Assembly: GCF_964340395.1 (NCBI RefSeq)
Contig: NC_135561.1
Span: forward strand, 2,907,501 to 2,971,500
Length of the DNA stretch: 64,000 nt
Source of the DNA: Glandiceps talaboti
Lineage: Eukaryota; Hemichordata; Enteropneusta; Spengelidae
Direction of reading: 5' to 3'
Shown here: piece by piece, positions 53,848 through 64,000 of the stretch
Layout: the number at the start of each line of letters is the position of its first letter
How positions within the stretch are numbered: position 1 is the first letter of the stretch
The notes under the pieces: generated by a model
Told to the model about the DNA's origin: nothing
Databases searched by the model: none
Seen by the model: the letters and a program-made list of their open reading frames with translations, nothing else
Made by a program: the position numbers and the translations under genes

Positions 53848-55139
53848 TATATATATTGCCTACCCAATATTACAGCATCATGAAAAAATCCATATAGTTT
53901 TAATCAAAATGTTTACTTGACAGCCTTAGCGGATGTAGCTAAATGAAATAAGAATGTTCCTGTTTCCGGTCGTCTGCTATATCGGTCTAGATCTACGTAT
54001 ATCAGGTTCATCCTCGGAGTTGGTGATATAAGTCGAGTTTGAAATCGCAACATAGATGGACGCCATCTTTAATACGCTGCTAACGCAATAGATATGCATA
54101 CTGTTGATGAGAAACTATTCTATAAATAGTTATTGAAGCCAGGAATCGAACGTCACGAATGACTATAAGCAGGCAGCAGGTGCACAAAGCCCACATCATC
54201 ACTACTTTGTATTTAGTGTTGTTTATTCCATAGGAATATGAATATTACCTAATCAGGTAGAAAACTTATGTTTATTAAAATTGCTGCTGTACATCAATAA
54301 TCGATTTTATTAGATTTTCTTGTAATGTCAATAAATTGTGAATTCCTAACTATCACCAACTAGCTTTAACCATACACATAATGCAACATCAAGTTTTATC
54401 AGGTTTAAAATGTGTTAATAGAAATAGCTATTAAGCCTACAATTTGTCGGGTTACACTGTAGTAAGGTACTTTTTTGCCATCAATCGATGTGGTTGACAT
54501 ATAGTGAATCTTTCGTTATATAAGTGTATCGATGTCGCATGCACATAAAGGTTACTCATGTCAATTCTTTTTTTTACGTTGAATGCCAATCTATCATTTT
54601 GCTCAAATTAACTCAAACCCATTCTAAGATAAAATCAATGGGAGAAATGTAAACGATTAGCCTCCCAAATGTCAGTTATTATTTCAAAAAGACCAACAAC
54701 AAGCCCTTGAGAACTATTATTTTCAGAGGATATTGATTGAAGACGCATTTTACCTGAAATATTCTGTATTCACAAAAAGTCCTTTGGTAATGAGTCCATC
54801 CTCTTAAATTATCTATATTGATTAACTGTTTTATTTGCCTGTTTTAGCCAGCTTGAAACCAAAATAACTACAATCATACCATCATAATTCACCTGTCAAA
54901 CACATGAAGCAGCCAATAATTTATTACCATAAGCCAACGCCAACTTCCGTGTATGCTTTATTAATAATATAATTTGTTAGATTTTATTTAATACTTTGGG
55001 TAAATAGTACTTGATGACTCTGAGTGGTAAATTTCAATAAGCTATACTCCTCTCGAACCCGTCTCCATTGTTTCAACAGTGCTTTCTGCGCAGCCTAATA
55101 CAACAGTAAATGTCCGAGGACGTGTACCATAACGATGTT

Positions 55140-55695
55140 ATACTTCGAATTCGACGAGCTTTTAGGTTTTTCACCTGAAAATCAACCTTGCTATTTACAG
55201 CTCTGTTATGTGACCTCTTACCCATTATCTTGTTAATTACAAGATTCACTATAGAAATCCCATCCCGCACATCCCGGCCAAATAATCCGATGTTTTCCCA
55301 ATTCACGAACCTGGCAAAGACTCGTTCTGTAACAAAATGACAGTCCCAAATCGAGCAGTAAATACCTTGACCAGGTCTTGATCACTTTACCTCTAGTTCT
55401 GTATCTATCTATCCAAAGACGTGCTCTATAACCACGTCACTACAAAGTGACTTGTGCTGACAGTGGTATTCATATAGAATTTGTTCATTAACATGACGAT
55501 ATGTGCTACAGGGTTAAACAGAGCTACCGTAGAAAATGCCAACTTTCTTGGAGAGTTATGCCGAGGTATGCGGGATGGGATTACTATAATGATTTTTGTC
55601 ATGAACACGTGATAATGGGTAACAGTACTCGTTTACATAAACAGGCTGTCGATAACTTTCTGATTGAAAAACCTAAAATCTCGTCGAATTCGAAG
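55140..55695. mobile_element. Degraded inverted-repeat element (about 140-bp arms)
   Basis: The complement of 55140-55280 aligns with 55560-55695. Shared blocks include TGCGGGATGGGATT, GATAATGGGTAA, TGAAAAACCTAAAA and CTCGTCGAATTCGAAG, at roughly 70% identity with small gaps. Similarity may continue weakly inward (to about 55330 and 55505). Two unrelated-looking open frames (55073-55306 on -, 55501-55704 on +) are simply the two arms read inwards-to-outwards. No transposase is seen. Probably an old foldback or DNA-transposon remnant. Confidence 0.6.
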
Positions 55696-56708
55696 ATAAA
55701 TTAACCAAACGTGTCTTATTAAAAACAGCAGATGTCGTCTGACCTGTTCTATAACAATCAGTTGGTCTTTGGTAAATAATAAATACAAGAGAATGTACTA
55801 GAGTTAATGATGGTATTGCATAAATACATGGGATAGTAATATTTCACAATCCATAATTGTGTATAATCAAATACCAGATAGACTACCCTGCAAGTTGGTA
55901 CACAACCCTCTATCGCTAAATCACCTGTTTCTGACTCTGAAAACAAAATTGTAATTTATTTGTTTATAGGTTTATTTACGATTTATCGGGTTGTCATTTT
56001 GTTGTTTGACCTTGTGGAAAAATTTTGAGATAATATTATATTTGCCTTTGACAAGTACATTATGCCAGTTGGTTAGCGCCGAAGGTAATTACTTCCGTTC
56101 GCTATGCTTTACGGGACTACCTGATTCCTACAAAGAAAGATGTTGAGTGGTGACATAAATTCTGTTGACGTATCCTGATGACAGGAGCCTGCTGCTTGCA
56201 GAATATCAATAGGCTGCCGACACTGATGAGCTACATGTGCAGCTTTCATTTTTACACGCTAGGGGTTGCTTGCAAATTGAGATTACACAAACAGATTCAC
56301 CAATCCTGTCTGTCTCGTGTTTTCCACTTACCTTTCACACCCTTCTTCTTGTTTTATTTTACAAGGAAACATCAACTTATTGGTAAAATAACATTCTGCT
56401 CACGTCATGGTTGACGCTAAGTAAATGCATCATGAACATTATTGTTCAAAAATTTATAAATATAGGTTTATAAGAGTGAGAAATCTAGCTTCAATTGCAA
56501 GTGGTGCATAACAGGTCTAGTTGTCACAAAACCAAGGACAAGTACGTTCTGTGAATAATATGGACGATGACTTTGATGATACTGTATACAGCCATATTGT
56601 ATTACACGCGCGTCGTCAACATTGTCACCCAATTCTACTTATCTAGACGACACGAATATTATTACTCAGATGTTTATTTACGTCCTTAGTTACACGCAAC
56701 ATAATGCA

Positions 56709-56952
56709 CACATACATACATACATACATACATACATACATACATACATACATACATACATACATACATACATACATACATCCATCCATCCATCCATCCA
56801 TCCATCCATCCATACATACATACATACATACATACATACATACATACATACATACATACATCCATCCATCCATCCATCCATCCATCAATACATACATACA
56901 TCAATACATACATACATACATACATACATACATACATACATACATACATACA

Positions 56953-56981
<29 letters not shown>
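56709..56981 (+). repeat. Alternating (CATA)n and (CATC)n blocks
   Basis: CATA and CATC blocks alternate twice in phase (CATC at about 56780-56811 and 56861-56885), with CAATACATA breaks. Confidence 0.97.
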
Positions 56982-56983
<2 letters not shown>

Positions 56984-56999
56984 CAAAACAATTCTTTCA

Positions 57000-60109
<3,110 letters not shown>

Positions 60110-60261
60110 TGTCATATCAAACCATCTATTCCTGCTTTAATCAGACTGACACTATCATTACGAGAATTTGCATGGAAATCATCTTTATATACGTAATTAT
60201 TGCCTGGTTCCAAAATGGTTAGGGCGTTTTACTAGCCCAAGTTTTCATTTGTTTTACCTAC

Positions 60262-60508
60262 CAGTTTGTTTGTTTGTTTGTTTGTTAGTGTGTATGTATG
60301 TATGTATGTATGTATTGTATGTATGTATGTATGTATGTATGTATGTATGTATGCTTGCATGTATGAATGTGTGTGTGCGTGCGTGAGTGCTTGCATGTAT
60401 GCATGCATGCATGCATGCATGCATGTTTATATGCATGCATGCATGTATGTATGTATGTATGTATGTATGTATGTATGTATGTATGTATGTATGTACGCAC
60501 GCACGCAC

Positions 60509-60555
<47 letters not shown>
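60262..60555 (+). repeat. Compound (GTTT)n, (GTAT)n, (GCAT)n, (GTAT)n, (GT)n array
   Basis: Blocks change unit several times: GTTT, GTAT, mixed GTGC, GCAT, GTAT, GCAC and a final GT run (60513-60555). Confidence 0.97.
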
Positions 60556-60558
<3 letters not shown>

Positions 60559-61344
60559 ATCTTTGTTCGACTGCCAGCTAGTCGTTTGCATTTTGTTGAA
60601 CGTCTCAGTGTCGTAGCCTCTTCTTCACTTCAGAGAAACGCCAATTACAGGATCTACCGCGGACCACAAAGAGCAACCGTTGGAAGATATAACCTATTGC
60701 GATCTTTGCATAAACCAATATATTAGCATGGCGTCATGGATAATACTGCACGGCGAAATCAGACAGTGTGTGATATCCCCAAAAGACTACCTACAGTATA
60801 TCATTTGTACCTGGATTTCAGTCAGACAGTAATACAAGAGGGAACATCAAGTGCATTATCAATTTCATGGAATGATCATCTAGGGAATTGTCCCTAATTA
60901 GTGATATCCATTCCCCATCCCCCGATTAAATGGCTGATGTGGATACAAATATGATGCTGATATTAAAGATTTAAATAACAAAAAAATTAATCAGTTTGGT
61001 TAAGTAATTTCTCCAAGATGTGTATTAACTATAACCAATCCGTGATCGTTTACACACACAATAAAAAAAAGAAGTTATGACAAGGCGTCAGCTGGCTGTG
61101 TATGCCATTTATGAACCCAATATATAACTTCTTTGGATGTGAAGAATTTATGTAGCAAAACGTAGAGTATTTAGGTTCGTATATAAATCTCTTTGGTTGT
61201 AAGCTTACGTCCTTTTCTGCTCCAAAGTTTATTATTTGAAATACCCTATGGCATTTTTGCACCCCTGATTGTAGACGATGGATGTGTATGACAGATGAAA
61301 GAAAAATATCAGACAGCGTAGTAAACATTGATATATATTATTCA

Positions 61345-61685
61345 AGTGTACACTGATTTTATTAGGTTCAATGTCGGTACAACTAGAGGGCACCAGTACC
61401 AGCTTTTCAAAGAACATACAAGGCTTGACATACGAAAGTATTACTATGTGAACAAAAGTGTAAATATGTGGAACAGTTTGCCACAATCAGTGGTCTCTGC
61501 ACCAAGTGTCCAGTCCTTTGAGTGACAACTTGATAAACTGTGGGAAAACTTACCGTACAAATTTGACATTGACTCTTGACCTTCAACTCTAGACATTAAT
61601 ACAAACGCAGCTCTGAATATGGCTGACAACGATATGATTTAGAGGCCGAAAAGCCCAGTATCAGATTTTTTCCTGTATATTCCTA
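61345..61685 (+). pseudogene. LINE reverse transcriptase C-terminal fragment
   Basis: The frame reads FNVGTTRGHQYQLFKEHTRL, then DIRKYYYVNKSVNMWNSLPQ and SVVSAPSVQSFE, then a TGA stop, then QLDKLWENLPYKFDIDS. It matches a LINE C-terminal pattern (TRGH..kLfK..srLd.RK..F.nR.v..WNsLP..VVsA.sv..Fk..LDk.W). TGA stands where an Arg or Lys codon is expected, and more stops follow in the tail region (to about 61685). No complete domain remains. It is a different family from the fragment at 6440 judging by the TRGH...NSLPQSVVSAPS signature. Confidence 0.8.
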
Positions 61686-64000
61686 TATATAACGATTGGC
61701 AAAGTAGATACATATAGACATCACATAGCTAGTCAAACAGAGAGTCTACAATTTTCCTAATTGTTCAATGTTTTAAAGCTATTTCCCAGCGTTAACAAAG
61801 CCAATGCACCATTTGATGTTTAGCTTCGATTCATCGATTAAATAACTCGTTCTAGTCGTTTGGTCATTGGTCTTGTTGTTATTTCACGAAAAGATAATTG
61901 TAGGCAATGAGCCTAGCTATACTAATAGGATTTTGTACGGAACATGATGTACAAGTATGTGAATGGATTGTTTATTGTAGTCCTAGTATATAGTAATGAT
62001 TAATTTGACACTACCCGTGTTTGAAGTTTAGTGTCAATACATTCCTATCTAATAATACCGTATCTCTTTCAATACTTCAATTTTGGTGAGTTTTTTTTTT
62101 GCATATAGTAATACAATATCAGTTTGTGAATATGAATACTTTAATTAAAACTAAAAAGGCAATTTAACTGCCCTGCCAAGGAATTCATTCCGTTCAAAAT
62201 CTAGTTAAATTGATGTCGATGAAAAAAGGTTCGTGCCTGGCACACTCATTATACATACGATACAATTTATACGGACAAGCAATTACTCGGAATAGTAATG
62301 TCCCCAATGCAATATCAATGCAACATAACATATTACCAACACACCGTAAAACATTGGCAAGTTATATTTGATTGGATTGGTTTCTCGGTATTCTTAAATA
62401 GCGTATTCTTTTATGCTGATGCAACACTCGTTTTCTTCTCACATATAGTACTTGTGTACGTATGTAGTCGGTTATTCTGTTGGTATATCAATATTATTAC
62501 TACTTAATGGAAACGACGTAATATATCAAACTGTAGGCGCGTCAGTTTTTAGCAGTCATGAACCAAAGCTGACAAGGTAAATATTGTGATGGTACATGTG
62601 GGGAAAACAGTCACTTTACTCGTGACGTTAGTATAAAACATGTAGTGGTGTAACGCTTTAATCTTAAATTACGCACTACTTATGTATGCAGAAAGCATGC
62701 CAATCTCACCATCAAGCAACGTGTTCATAGTTTAAACTCAAGCTCAGAGTGGTATGTTGAACACAATAGGAATATTACAAACAAAGCAAAAACTCTACAT
62801 TAAACCAGATTTATTATTATCATAAATACACTATTTTACATCCAGGGTCGCTGAGACCCATAGCATCATTTACTCACTTGAAATATAATTATGCAGTTGT
62901 TATTTAATTTATACTGATAATACTGACAGTTTTAATCATCATAAATATATCTCCTTCTATAAAGCTGTTAATGGGAAGCAAGCTAGAGTTTACATTGTTT
63001 TATTTAATCCATGTATACTTAGTTCAACTTGAAGTCACTTCAGTTGTCAATACATTTGTCAAGGATAGTTAACCCTAATAATAAACCTCATTTGGTCCAA
63101 ATAAAAGTAAATCCTGTATGAAAGTCACAAATCAAAAGTACTCATGACTCGTGGATATAGGTCACTACCTTTAGCTGATGGCATATTTGTTTTGAACGGA
63201 AATAGGGAATTGGACTAATTATCAATTTTAATAGAAAAAGACGCCAGGTGCATAATCAGGAAGGCAATGATCAGTTCCTGCGGACATAATTTTCAAGAAG
63301 AAAGGTCAACATGACAGAGAACTGACTTGATCCGAAAATAATGACTTATCTAGATTCTTAATGTGTAAGCCACAAAACCATTTCACTTTCCAACAAGAGC
63401 ATTTATCCCATTACCTCTGTTTATTGCATTAATGTAGAGCTTTGCTAGCTCTGCTCACTTCATTCTCAAAGCTGTCTATGTCGAATGGAATCAAGCAGAT
63501 TAATTATAAAGATTACAGAGCCGTTGACCAATCTTTACCATAACCTATTGCTACATACAATCGCACAAACATCACGCACATTCTCGCAAAATTGAAAAAG
63601 GTTACAATACAGTTTCAGATTATGCTTAACTGTAAAAGCCTTTTTTCACAAATAACACACTTAATGCTTTATATTAGCGCCATAGTGAATGATCTATACA
63701 AAGTTCGAAAAGGGAAAATTGTTATGAACTTGTCACGTAAATCTACCATTCATTGAAGCTGTTCATATTGTACATTCCGTGTTACTAATCAAATTTATCA
63801 CATACGGATAAAGTCTTATAACGGAATGGTATAAAATTAACTTCATTATACGCATACGTGCGAATACCGACGATGCCCACATTTAACAAAGGTTAGGATA
63901 CAAAGATGTACATACACCCGTGGCAGCGATTATAATTATGTAGAAACGATTAACGTTTTACCAAGCATTCCTACTACAACTCTGGATGATCACAATATAT
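61686..64000. other. No feature seen
   Basis: AT-rich unrecognised sequence. I looked here for the receptor's third exon and found no convincing candidate. Confidence 0.45.

Noticed and set aside
54125-54200. tRNA-like sequence on - (GTTCGATTCC)
   Set aside because: A B-box-like word exists, but no clear A box and the T-arm does not pair.
56709-56981. CRISPR-like regular array
   Set aside because: Four-base periodicity without spacers; these are microsatellites in a eukaryotic genome.
60205-60245. tRNA-like ATGGTTAGGGCGTTTTACTA
   Set aside because: Resembles a tRNA D-arm/anticodon stretch but no B box follows; the sequence runs into a microsatellite.

Overview
The window reads as intronic and intergenic DNA from an animal nuclear genome, most likely a marine invertebrate. 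It is AT-rich and almost free of protein-coding sequence. It has canonical GT-AG splice sites, LINE and Penelope-like retroelement debris, a tRNA-derived SINE and very many di- and tetranucleotide microsatellites (TA, GTAT/CATA, GTCT, GATA, GT, ACAAC), by eye about 3.5 kb in total. I cannot name the species. There are no operons or prokaryotic genes, and nearly all long open frames are either microsatellite translations or chance frames.

The one cellular gene I can support is on the + strand: the start of a Cys-loop (pentameric) ligand-gated ion channel of the GABA-A/glycine-receptor type. A signal-peptide exon (39228-39286, ending at GTGAGT) and a second exon (51751-51860, with polypyrimidine-AG before it and GTAAGT after it) match in reading phase. 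The second exon encodes the family's YDSRIRPN-type motif. The 12.46-kb intron between them is filled with repeats, and the remaining exons are presumably beyond the right edge.

Region by region. 1-8.9 kb: unrecognised sequence with large microsatellites, a Penelope-like (PLE) terminal module carrying a hammerhead-ribozyme-like motif (about 4.2 kb, - strand), and a 5'-truncated LINE 3' end with a GATA tail (6.4-6.8 kb). 8.9-20.7 kb: mostly unique sequence with one broken LINE fragment (11.7-11.9 kb). 20.7-23.5 kb: a LINE 3' end on the - strand (20.74-21.34 kb), one copy of a dispersed repeat (21.7-22.0 kb), then a PLE whose reverse-transcriptase region is split and inverted, followed by a second hammerhead-like motif and TA repeats. 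23.5-39 kb: mostly unrecognised sequence, with an inverted repeat (32.5 kb), a tRNA-derived SINE (35.1 kb), the second dispersed-repeat copy (36.6 kb) and a graded trinucleotide tract (37.9-38.1 kb). 39.2-51.75 kb: intron 1, with diverged and recent tandem duplications, a MITE-like element (44.1-44.5 kb) and an ACAAC array (46.6-46.9 kb). 51.86 kb to the end: presumed intron 2, with a PLE GIY-YIG endonuclease fragment (52.6-53.05 kb), a 190-bp foldback palindrome beside a short inverted-repeat-bounded unit coding for a Crypton/DUF3504-like N-terminus (53.2-53.85 kb), another inverted-repeat element (55.1-55.7 kb), large CATA arrays and a last LINE fragment (61.35-61.69 kb).

The most interesting signals are the two PLE-associated hammerhead-like motifs with a compensatory change in stem I, the PLE insertion with the geometry expected of twin priming, and the foldback/Crypton-like unit that seems to carry its own promoter motifs. 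All family assignments come from reading motifs by eye, with no database search.
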